Shown one piece after another: positions 1-5,667 of a DNA stretch of 5,667 bases. A model generated the notes under the pieces. That model did not search any database, was not told the DNA's origin, and worked only from the letters and a program-made list of their open reading frames with translations. A program made the position numbers and the translations under genes. The stretch covers positions 1-5,667 of the forward strand of contig DDYJ01000128.1 in assembly GCA_002347905.1 (NCBI GenBank), read 5' to 3'. The stretch's first letter is position 1; each line of letters starts with the position of its first letter. Source of the stretch: Comamonadaceae bacterium UBA2237 (GTDB taxonomy: Bacteria > Pseudomonadota > Gammaproteobacteria > Burkholderiales > Burkholderiaceae_C).

Positions 1-662
1 TGAAGATCAACAAGCCGTTTGAGATTCATTTGGAATATGTGCAACGCATGATGGGCTGGTTGCTGTTTGCGGATCTCGATAAGGTAGGTAGTTTGCATGC
101 GATGCAACTCGGGCTCGGTGCTGCGTCTTTGACCAAGTTCTGTCACAAGCATTTGCGCATGCAAACGACGGCGATTGAATTGAACCCACAAGTCATTGCC
201 GCATGCAGGTTATGGTTCAAATTGCCCGAAGACACAGCTAAATTGAATGTTGTGTTGGGTGACGCTGCTGAAGTAGCCGGACACGACCACTGGCGCGGAA
301 AGATAGATGCTTTGCAAGTGGACCTTTATGACCAAGATGCAGCTTGTCCAGTTTTAGACAGTGAGGCGTTCTATGCCGATTGCAGACGATTGCTGACCGA
401 CAACGGATGCATGACAGTGAATTTATTTGGGCGCAGTTCAAGCTTTGAGAGCAGCGTTCAAAAAATTGCAAATGCATTCGGTAAAGATGCTTTGTGGGCC
501 TTTAGGCCCACCAAAGAGGGCAACACGATTTTGATGGCGTTACGTACTGCACGGACACCGGATCGTGATGCATTGTTATCACATGCACAAGTGATCCAAA
601 CACGATGGCCTTTGCCTGCAAGTAAGTGGTTGAAAGTTTTAGCACCTGTCGCGTTGTCGTGA
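1..662 (+). CDS. Spermidine synthase-like protein (SAM-dependent methyltransferase fold), 5' end missing
   Basis: The reading frame is open from the left edge (first full codon at base 3) to a TGA at 660-662, giving 219 visible residues. The TTG at base 30 is not the start, because the coding similarity continues upstream of it (KPFEIHLEYV-type segment). About 30-40 N-terminal residues probably lie outside the window. The Rossmann-fold nucleotide-binding loop LGLGAASLTKF is encoded at 108-140. The acidic residue that ends strand 2 and normally binds the ribose of SAM or decarboxylated SAM is in IELNPQV (Glu at 177-179). A GDAAEV segment and a VDLYDQDA segment follow, the latter at the place of the spermidine synthase DxxDP motif. 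The family includes aminopropyltransferases that make spermidine from putrescine, but the proline of DxxDP is absent here, so true spermidine synthase activity is not assured. It is probably cytoplasmic. It is 136 bases from tctB and shows no obvious functional link to it. Confidence 0.82.
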   Translation, partial: KINKPFEIHLEYVQRMMGWLLFADLDKVGSLHAMQLGLGAASLTKFCHKHLRMQTTAIELNPQVIAACRLWFKLPEDTAKLNVVLGDAAEVAGHDHWRGKIDALQVDLYDQDAACPVLDSEAFYADCRRLLTDNGCMTVNLFGRSSSFESSVQKIANAFGKDALWAFRPTKEGNTILMALRTARTPDRDALLSHAQVIQTRWPLPASKWLKVLAPVALS

Positions 663-676
663 ATCGTCAATAAATC

Positions 677-706
677 TTTACAGAGCAAGGGTTAACCCGC
701 AATACT
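677..706 (+). promoter_or_regulatory. Candidate sigma-70 promoter upstream of tctB
   Basis: TTTACA at 677-682 matches the -35 consensus at 5 of 6 positions. AATACT at 701-706 matches the -10 consensus at 4 of 6, with an 18-base spacer. It would start transcription near 712-715, leaving a leader of roughly 85 bases before tctB. This is the best pair seen by eye in the only sizeable non-coding gap. The -10 is weak, so the call is tentative. Confidence 0.3.
689..698. promoter_or_regulatory. Perfect 10-bp palindrome, possible operator
   Basis: GGGTTAACCC is its own reverse complement and lies wholly inside the spacer of the candidate promoter. A repressor dimer bound there would block RNA polymerase, a common operator position. 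It does not extend beyond 10 bp and has no unpaired loop, so it is not a terminator. No regulator gene is in view, and function is inferred from position only. Confidence 0.25.
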
Positions 707-787
707 TGGACGACATGGGTAGGTGAAACCCACATCTACATTAGAGGTGTGTAAGGCCACAATCTGCGCCACTTAGGTATTTTGTTT

Positions 788-793
788 AAGGAG
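788..793 (+). promoter_or_regulatory. Strong ribosome binding site for tctB
   Basis: AAGGAG lies five bases before the ATG at 799 and is the strongest Shine-Dalgarno match in the window. It supports the tctB start. An out-of-frame ATG at 794 directly abuts it and is too close to be used. Confidence 0.75.
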
Positions 794-798
794 ATGAA

Positions 799-1284
799 AT
801 GATCAAAAGTCAAAAAGACTTTTTCTCTGGACTGATGTTTGCCATCATCGGTGGCGGATTTGCATGGGGTGCCACCAGCTATTCAATTGGAACGGGTGCG
901 CGCATGGGGCCAGGTTACTTCCCTTTGTTGCTGGGCATCTTGCTGGCTATCTTGGGAGTCTTCACTATCTTCTACTCATTGGTTGAGCATACGGAAGATG
1001 GCGACAAGGTTGGCAAATTTGTATGGCGTCCCATCGTCTATGTCTTGGGAGCCAACGTTGCCTTCGGAATTTTGTTAGCAGGATTACCTAGTTTAGGTGT
1101 TCCAGCGATGGGATTGATTGTGGCCATTTTTGCGTTGGTGATTATTGCCAGCAAAGCAGGCGATAGATTCGACCTCAAGGAAGTCTTGATACTTGCAACC
1201 ATTTTGTCGGTTGGCAGTTATTTAGCTTTCATCGTGCTGCTGAAATTGCAGATGCCTGTGTGGCCAACTTTCATTACCGGTTAA
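799..1284 (+). CDS. tctB: Tripartite tricarboxylate transporter, small membrane subunit TctB
   Basis: This 161-residue inner-membrane protein is the small subunit of a TTT-family secondary transporter, the group that includes Salmonella TctCBA. Such systems take up citrate or other organic anions using an ion gradient and a periplasmic receptor. The sequence is strongly hydrophobic, with likely membrane segments near residues 8-28, 39-60, 76-95, 100-118 and 127-149. The charged loop EHTEDGDKVGK lies near residues 63-73. The N-terminal KDFFSG opening and the GARMGPGYFP motif at residues 33-42 are typical of TctB (DUF1468). Length is normal for the family. The ATG is supported by AAGGAG five bases upstream. 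tctA follows after 16 bases, so the two are surely co-transcribed. In many operons tctC precedes tctB, but here the upstream gap has no coding capacity for it. The substrate cannot be read from the sequence. Confidence 0.9.
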   Translation: MIKSQKDFFSGLMFAIIGGGFAWGATSYSIGTGARMGPGYFPLLLGILLAILGVFTIFYSLVEHTEDGDKVGKFVWRPIVYVLGANVAFGILLAGLPSLGVPAMGLIVAIFALVIIASKAGDRFDLKEVLILATILSVGSYLAFIVLLKLQMPVWPTFITG

Positions 1285-1300
1285 GCAGGAGAACTCAAGC

Positions 1301-2812
1301 ATGGACTTACTAAGTAATTTAGCCCTGGGGTTTGGCGTGGCGTTTACGCCCATTAACCTCATGTATTGTTTGATTGGCTGTATCTTGGGCACGCTAATCG
1401 GTGTGTTGCCAGGTATTGGACCTGTGGCCACTATCGCTATGTTGTTACCTGCAACCTATGCGCTGCCGCCTGTATCGGCCTTGATCATGTTGGCTGGTAT
1501 CTACTACGGCGCGCAATATGGTGGCTCGACCACTGCGATTTTGGTTAACTTGCCGGGTGAATCTTCTTCTGTGGTGACGACTATTGATGGTTACCAAATG
1601 GCACGTAAAGGCCGCGCAGGCCCTGCATTGGCTGCTGCTGGTTTGGGATCATTTTTTGCTGGATCTGTCGGCACGTTGATCTTGGCCGCGTTCGCGCCTC
1701 CTTTGACAGAACTTGCGTTCAAGTTTGGCCCAGCCGAATATTTCTCTCTGATGATATTGGGCTTGGTCGGCGCCGTGGTGTTGGCCTCTGGCTCTTTGCT
1801 CAAAGCAATTGCGATGATCATCTTGGGCTTGTTGTTGGGTCTCATCGGTACCGACGTGAACTCTGGCGTTGCGCGTTTCAGTTTTGATATTCCAGAACTC
1901 ACAGACGGTGTGGGCTTCGTGGTGGTGGCGATGGGCGTGTTTGGCTACGGCGAAATCATCTCGAATCTCTCGCAACCTGAGGATGAACGCGAAGTGTTCA
2001 CTGCCAAAGTGGAAGGATTGTTCCCCACTAAGGAAGACTTCAAAAACATGTTGCCTGCAGTGATTCGCGGAACCGCTTTGGGCTCATTGCTCGGCGTGTT
2101 GCCTGGTGGTGGTGCTTTGTTGGCTGCGTTTGCGGCTTACACTATCGAGAAGAAAACCAAGTTGAGTCCTGGTGAAGTGCCTTTCGGTCAAGGCAATATC
2201 CGCGGTGTTGCAGCGCCTGAGTCAGCGAACAATGCGGGCGCACAAACTTCTTTCATTCCATTGCTCACCTTAGGTATTCCACCTAACGCCGTGATGGCTT
2301 TGATGGTGGGTGCGATGACGATCCACAACATCCAGCCTGGCCCACAGGTGATGACGAGCAACCCAGAATTGTTCTGGGGTTTGATCGCTTCTATGTGGTT
2401 AGGTAATTTGATGCTGGTTATCTTGAACTTGCCATTGATTGGTATGTGGATCAAGCTCTTGTCCGTGCCTTACCGCTTCTTGTTCCCTGCCATCGTGCTG
2501 TTTTGTGCGATTGGTGTTTACTCGACCAATAACAACACATTCGATATCTGGATGGTTGCCGCCTTCGGTTTTGTGGGTTATGTCTTCGTCAAGCTGGGCG
2601 TCGAGCCTGCTCCTCTCCTGCTCGGGTTCATCTTGGGCCCGATGATGGAAGAAAATCTGCGTCGTGCACTCTTGCTTTCGCGCGGTGACTGGACTGTTTT
2701 TGCTACACGTCCTTTGTCTGCTGGTTTGTTGGGTGCTGCGCTGGCCTTGTTGGTCATAGTATTGCTACCATCGATCCGAAATAAACGCGAAGAGGCGTTT
2801 GTCGAAGAGTAA
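1301..2812 (+). CDS. tctA: Tripartite tricarboxylate transporter, large membrane subunit TctA
   Basis: This 503-residue polytopic inner-membrane protein is the channel-forming subunit of the TTT transporter. Its length is standard for TctA. The two signature glycine-proline motifs that mark the internal duplication are both present: GTLIGVLPGIGP at residues 30-41 and GSLLGVLPGGGA at 261-272. The conserved segments YYGAQYGGSTTAILVNLPGE (residues 68-87) and GIPPNAVMA (from residue 325) are also intact, with a HNIQPGPQ stretch just after. Many hydrophobic segments cover the rest, and the C-terminus is short and charged (NKREEAFVEE). CAGGAG at 1286-1291 sits nine bases before the ATG, and the gene starts 16 bases after tctB. 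The reading frame is uninterrupted and a strong terminator follows the stop. A periplasmic TctC receptor is required by known systems but is not encoded here, so it must come from elsewhere. Substrate is unknown. Confidence 0.94.
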   Translation: MDLLSNLALGFGVAFTPINLMYCLIGCILGTLIGVLPGIGPVATIAMLLPATYALPPVSALIMLAGIYYGAQYGGSTTAILVNLPGESSSVVTTIDGYQMARKGRAGPALAAAGLGSFFAGSVGTLILAAFAPPLTELAFKFGPAEYFSLMILGLVGAVVLASGSLLKAIAMIILGLLLGLIGTDVNSGVARFSFDIPELTDGVGFVVVAMGVFGYGEIISNLSQPEDEREVFTAKVEGLFPTKEDFKNMLPAVIRGTALGSLLGVLPGGGALLAAFAAYTIEKKTKLSPGEVPFGQGNIRGVAAPESANNAGAQTSFIPLLTLGIPPNAVMALMVGAMTIHNIQPGPQVMTSNPELFWGLIASMWLGNLMLVILNLPLIGMWIKLLSVPYRFLFPAIVLFCAIGVYSTNNNTFDIWMVAAFGFVGYVFVKLGVEPAPLLLGFILGPMMEENLRRALLLSRGDWTVFATRPLSAGLLGAALALLVIVLLPSIRNKREEAFVEE

Positions 2813-2833
2813 GCTCCGTTTCATTGAAACATT

Positions 2834-2860
2834 ACGGCACCTTCGGGTGCCGTTTCTTTT
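2834..2860 (+). terminator. Intrinsic terminator after tctA
   Basis: A perfect 8-bp stem (ACGGCACC at 2834-2841, GGTGCCGT at 2846-2853) encloses the very stable TTCG tetraloop closed by a C-G pair. The T-rich tail TTTCTTTT (2853-2860) follows. It begins 22 bases after the tctA stop and is expected to end tctBA transcription. Its tail ends only 13 bases before the next gene's ATG, leaving no room for a separate promoter between them. Confidence 0.88.
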
Positions 2861-2873
2861 GTGGAAAAAAATC

Positions 2874-4496
2874 ATGCAGTTTGATTACAACAACCCCTAC
2901 ACCTCCACCCGTTTGCCGGTCTTTGCCCGTAACGTGGTCTCTACCTCTCATCCATTGGGCTCGCAAGCTGGATTGCGTATGCTGTGGCAAGGCGGTAATG
3001 CTGTCGACGCAGCCATTGCAGCGGCCGCCATGATGACCGTGGTGGAGCCTGTGAGCAATGGTTTGGGTTCAGATGCTTTTGGTTTGATTTGGGACGGTAA
3101 AGCACTGCATGGTTTGAATGCCTCAGGCAGTGCGCCGCAAGCATGGACGCCTGAATATTTTCAAAACAAATATGGCAAAGACACCTTGGCACCGCCCAAG
3201 CGCGGCATGGACTCCATCACAGTGCCAGGTGCAGTGGCTTCTTGGGTAGCGATGCACGAACGCTTTGGCAAATTGCCTTTCGAAGATTTGTTACAACCCG
3301 CTATTGAAATTGCTGAGCGTGGTTATTTGTTACCTGTTGTCGTGCAACAAAAATGGGCGGCAGCAACGCCCGAGTTGCAAGGCATGCCAGGCTTTAAAGA
3401 AGGCTTTTTGCCTTGGGGACGTGCACCGCATGTTGGGGAGCTCTTTAAGTTCACATCGGCTGCCAAAGGATTACGGGCAATTGCTAAAAGCAAAGGCCAA
3501 GCGTTTTACGGTGGTGAGATCGCGCATGCGATTGAAAGTTTTTCAGAAGCACATGGTGGTAGCCTGACCGCCAAAGATTTCGAGAATTACAAAGCCGAGT
3601 GGGTCAAGCCTATTGCCCAAAATTACCGCGGCTATACCTTGCATGAAATTCCGCCTAATGGCCAAGGCGTTGCTGCATTGATTGCATTGGGTATATTAGA
3701 AAATTTCGATTTGGCCGCATTGAAAGTTGACGGCGTCGATTCTCAGCATTTGCAAATCGAAGCGATGAAGTTGGCCTTTGCCGATGTCTATCGTTACGTG
3801 GCAGAAGAATCTTCCATGGAAGTGACATCTGCGCAAATGCTCGACCCTGCATACCTGAAGAGCCGCGCCCAACTGATCAATATGAAAAAGGCGCAAGACT
3901 TTGGCGCGGGCAACCCTGTCAAAGGCGGCACGATTTATTTGAGCGCTGCAGATGAAAACGGCATGATGGTCAGCTTTATTCAAAGCAATTACATGGGCTT
4001 TGGTTCCGGTTGTGTCGAGCCCACTTTTGGCGTGAGCTTGCAAAACCGTGGCCATGCATTCAATGTGAGTGCCCATGGACACAACCCTGCGAATTTGGTA
4101 GCACCAGGCAAGCGGCCATTCCACACCATCATTCCAGCCTTCCTCACCAAAGATGGACAACCGGTGATGAGTTATGGCGTGATGGGTGCCAATATGCAAC
4201 CGCAAGGCCATATGCAAACCTTGGTGCGTATGTTGGACTACGGACAAAACCCACAGGCTGCATGTGATGCGCCGCGTTGGCGCTACAACGAAGGTTTAGA
4301 AATCAACGTTGAGTCGGCGCTGGACAGCAATACAGTCGCTGGTTTGCATGCACTAGGCCATCGCATGGAAGTGATCAACGACAGCTACCAAGACTTTGGT
4401 TCAGGCCAATTCATTTGGCGTGCGGGCGATCCAAAAGTCGAAGGTTATATCGTTGCAAGTGATTCGCGCCGTGATGGATTGGCTGCAGGGTTTTAA
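2874..4496 (+). CDS. Gamma-glutamyltransferase-family Ntn hydrolase, cytoplasmic, divergent (YwrD-like)
   Basis: This 540-residue protein belongs to the gamma-glutamyltranspeptidase family, whose precursors self-cleave before a threonine that becomes the N-terminal nucleophile. The family HPLGSQAG...GGNAVDAA segment is at residues 26-47. The predicted cleavage is before Thr353 in GGTIYLSAADENG, giving about 352- and 188-residue subunits, close to the usual sizes. Several canonical substrate-binding elements are altered. The arginine-bearing REMAP/RETAP motif is ASGSAP (83-88), GIGGGxF is GLGSDAF (63-69), and PPPSSGG is PPNGQG. The serine pair is replaced in KRPFHTIIP (413-421), and the GG loop is GVMGANMQPQGH (435-446). 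These match, from memory, the YwrD-like branch, so the substrate may not be gamma-glutamyl. No signal peptide is seen, so it is probably cytoplasmic. I chose the ATG at 2874 (weak GGA eight bases upstream). The in-frame TTG at 2799 would force translation through the terminator hairpin and add a non-family extension. Confidence 0.88.
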   Translation: MQFDYNNPYTSTRLPVFARNVVSTSHPLGSQAGLRMLWQGGNAVDAAIAAAAMMTVVEPVSNGLGSDAFGLIWDGKALHGLNASGSAPQAWTPEYFQNKYGKDTLAPPKRGMDSITVPGAVASWVAMHERFGKLPFEDLLQPAIEIAERGYLLPVVVQQKWAAATPELQGMPGFKEGFLPWGRAPHVGELFKFTSAAKGLRAIAKSKGQAFYGGEIAHAIESFSEAHGGSLTAKDFENYKAEWVKPIAQNYRGYTLHEIPPNGQGVAALIALGILENFDLAALKVDGVDSQHLQIEAMKLAFADVYRYVAEESSMEVTSAQMLDPAYLKSRAQLINMKKAQDFGAGNPVKGGTIYLSAADENGMMVSFIQSNYMGFGSGCVEPTFGVSLQNRGHAFNVSAHGHNPANLVAPGKRPFHTIIPAFLTKDGQPVMSYGVMGANMQPQGHMQTLVRMLDYGQNPQAACDAPRWRYNEGLEINVESALDSNTVAGLHALGHRMEVINDSYQDFGSGQFIWRAGDPKVEGYIVASDSRRDGLAAGF

Positions 4497-4537
4497 GCGC
4501 CAACCAAGACTGCTGCAATAAGCCGTGATGGGTTGAT

Positions 4538-5667
4538 ATGAAAAACCACTTACCCGCTTTTGCAGTAGCTAAAACATTCTTACTGCTTGGCCTAATGGCG
4601 GGGTGTGCAAATTGGCAACCCCATGCTACTGCGCATAAGCCTGCAATTCCTGCAAACACTGCCATTGCATCCGCATCACCCTTGCAACCAGAAATTGCGA
4701 CGGCAATGTCTCGAAACTCTGATGTGCGCACGCAGCTCAGCGCGGTTGCAAGCGCTCATCCTTTAGCGTCCCAAGCGGGTCTAGAAATATTGCAAGCCGG
4801 AGGGTCTGCGGTTGATGCAGCGATTGCTGTGCAAATGGTTTTGGGTTTGGTTGAGCCACAGTCCAGCGGTATTGGTGGCGGTGCTTTTTTGTTGCACGCA
4901 AGCGGTGTGGGGGCAACACGTCGGATACAGGCATACGATGGCCGTGAGACAGCGCCTGCGCTTGCAGACGAATCTTTATTTTTAAATGCGCAAGGAAAGC
5001 CACTTCCTTTTTTTGAGGCCGTGGTCGGCGGGCGTTCCGTGGGAACACCAGGCGTTTTGAAGATGCTGGCGATGGCGCATCAGCAACATGGCAAATTACC
5101 TTGGGCTAGATTGTTTGCGCCTGCTATCCATCTTGCAAGGAATGGTTTTCCTATCAGTCCACGTTTGCATGCGTCATTGCTGGCCGATGCGCATCTCTCA
5201 CAAGATCCTGTTGCGCGCGCATATTTTTACCATGCAAATGGTGCGCCACTTCCTATTGGTTATGCATTGCGTAATCCAGAGTTGGCTGAGGTATTGCAAC
5301 GCGTGGCAAAAGAAGGCGTGAATGCTTTTTACACGGGTGAAGTAGCGCAAGCAATAGTGGATAAAGTGCAGCAACATCCAAAGAATCCAGGCCATTTGAG
5401 CGTCCAAGACTTAGCCCAATACCAAGCAAAAGTTCGGGAAACCTTGTGCTTTGACCATCTGGTTCGCGCAAAGGTGTTTGAGATTTGCGGCTTTCCGCCG
5501 CCAAGTTCTGGCGGGATTGCGATTGGGCAAATATTGGGACTTCTGCAATATGTGCCCGCATCATTCAGAGCACCTGTGCAAGGCGAGTTGGATGCCAATT
5601 GGTTACACGACTATGCCCAAGCCTCGCGCCTAGCTTTTGCAGACCGTGCGCAATATGTGGCTGACCC
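4538..5667 (+). CDS. ggt: Gamma-glutamyltransferase, predicted lipoprotein, 3' end missing
   Basis: The frame opens at the ATG at 4538 and stays open to the right edge, giving 376 complete codons. An in-frame TGA at 4526-4528 excludes an earlier start. The N-terminus is a lipoprotein signal: Lys2, a hydrophobic stretch to residue 20, and lipobox LMAGC with Cys23 as the lipidation site. Ala24 follows, so there is no Asp retention signal and outer-membrane sorting is plausible. An Ala/Pro-rich linker (about 24-70) leads to the enzyme domain. Canonical elements are present: HPLASQAGLEIL (from 74), GGSAVDAA, SSGIGGGAF (to 117), YDGRETAP with substrate-carboxylate-binding Arg136, GGRSVGTPG, PPPSSGG (320-326) and RLAFADRAQYVADP near the edge. 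The catalytic threonine and small subunit should lie just beyond the window. Known members transfer or hydrolyse gamma-glutamyl groups, for example of glutathione, outside the cytoplasm. It lies 41 bases after the previous gene with no terminator seen between them, suggesting co-transcription. The ribosome binding site is weak (GATGGG at 4527-4532). Confidence 0.87.
   Translation, partial: MKNHLPAFAVAKTFLLLGLMAGCANWQPHATAHKPAIPANTAIASASPLQPEIATAMSRNSDVRTQLSAVASAHPLASQAGLEILQAGGSAVDAAIAVQMVLGLVEPQSSGIGGGAFLLHASGVGATRRIQAYDGRETAPALADESLFLNAQGKPLPFFEAVVGGRSVGTPGVLKMLAMAHQQHGKLPWARLFAPAIHLARNGFPISPRLHASLLADAHLSQDPVARAYFYHANGAPLPIGYALRNPELAEVLQRVAKEGVNAFYTGEVAQAIVDKVQQHPKNPGHLSVQDLAQYQAKVRETLCFDHLVRAKVFEICGFPPPSSGGIAIGQILGLLQYVPASFRAPVQGELDANWLHDYAQASRLAFADRAQYVAD

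Noticed and set aside
30..32. TTG at base 30 as the start of the spermidine synthase-like gene
   Set aside because: The frame is open to the left edge and the upstream residues fit the family. The gene is simply cut by the window.
716..732. Small hairpin TGGGT/ACCCA in the tctB leader
   Set aside because: Only a 5-bp stem with a 7-base loop, no T-tract and no extension. Not enough for a terminator or riboswitch call.
794..802. Tiny ATG-AAA-TGA frame overlapping the tctB start
   Set aside because: Its ATG directly touches the Shine-Dalgarno sequence, so initiation there is unlikely. Probably chance.
2799..2873. In-frame TTG start giving the first hydrolase 25 extra residues
   Set aside because: It overlaps the end of tctA, runs straight through the terminator hairpin and encodes a basic, non-family extension. 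The ATG at 2874 gives a normal family N-terminus.
3696..4247. 183-codon open frame on the minus strand inside the first hydrolase gene
   Set aside because: It lies antisense to a clearly coding gene with intact family motifs. The translation resembles nothing I recognise and looks like a shadow frame.
4411..5048. Minus-strand open frames across the start of the lipoprotein GGT
   Set aside because: The + strand frame from 4538 carries a lipobox and continuous GGT motifs, so the antisense frames are shadows.
1..5667. A new defence, mobile or RNA-based system
   Set aside because: No direct repeats, array, inverted-repeat ends, transposase, toxin-antitoxin pair or structured RNA was seen. All sizeable frames belong to known metabolic or transport families.

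Overview
The window looks like ordinary chromosomal DNA of a betaproteobacterium, most likely Burkholderiales of the Comamonadaceae type. The basis is the gene families present, roughly even base composition, heavy use of TTG for leucine, and a short C(TTCG)G-loop terminator. This placement is an impression from the sequence, not a database result. All five genes are on the + strand and coding density is high.

Layout. (1) The 3' part of a spermidine-synthase-like, SAM-binding-fold gene enters from the left edge and stops at 662. (2) A 136-base gap follows. It holds a weak candidate promoter, a perfect 10-bp palindrome inside that promoter's spacer, and a strong ribosome binding site. (3) tctB and tctA encode the small and large membrane subunits of a tripartite tricarboxylate transporter (TTT) and lie 16 bases apart. 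No tctC-type periplasmic receptor gene is present. (4) A textbook intrinsic terminator follows tctA. (5) A gamma-glutamyltransferase-family Ntn hydrolase starts only 13 bases after the terminator's T-rich tail; it has no signal peptide and belongs to the divergent YwrD-like branch. (6) A second, more canonical gamma-glutamyltransferase with a lipoprotein signal peptide begins 41 bases later and runs off the right edge, before its catalytic threonine. It has no stop inside the window, so a search for complete ORFs misses it.

How the genes may work together (inference). TctA and TctB would import an organic anion with a receptor encoded elsewhere. The cytoplasmic hydrolase could cleave an imported amide- or gamma-glutamyl-like compound, and the lipoprotein homologue would act outside the inner membrane on glutathione-like gamma-glutamyl compounds. 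The terminator between tctA and the first hydrolase either separates the two units or acts as a partial terminator controlling the hydrolases. I see no mobile element, CRISPR array, tRNA, rRNA or clearly new system. The points of most interest are the replaced substrate-binding residues in the first hydrolase, the tandem of differently localised paralogues, and the tight terminator/start arrangement.
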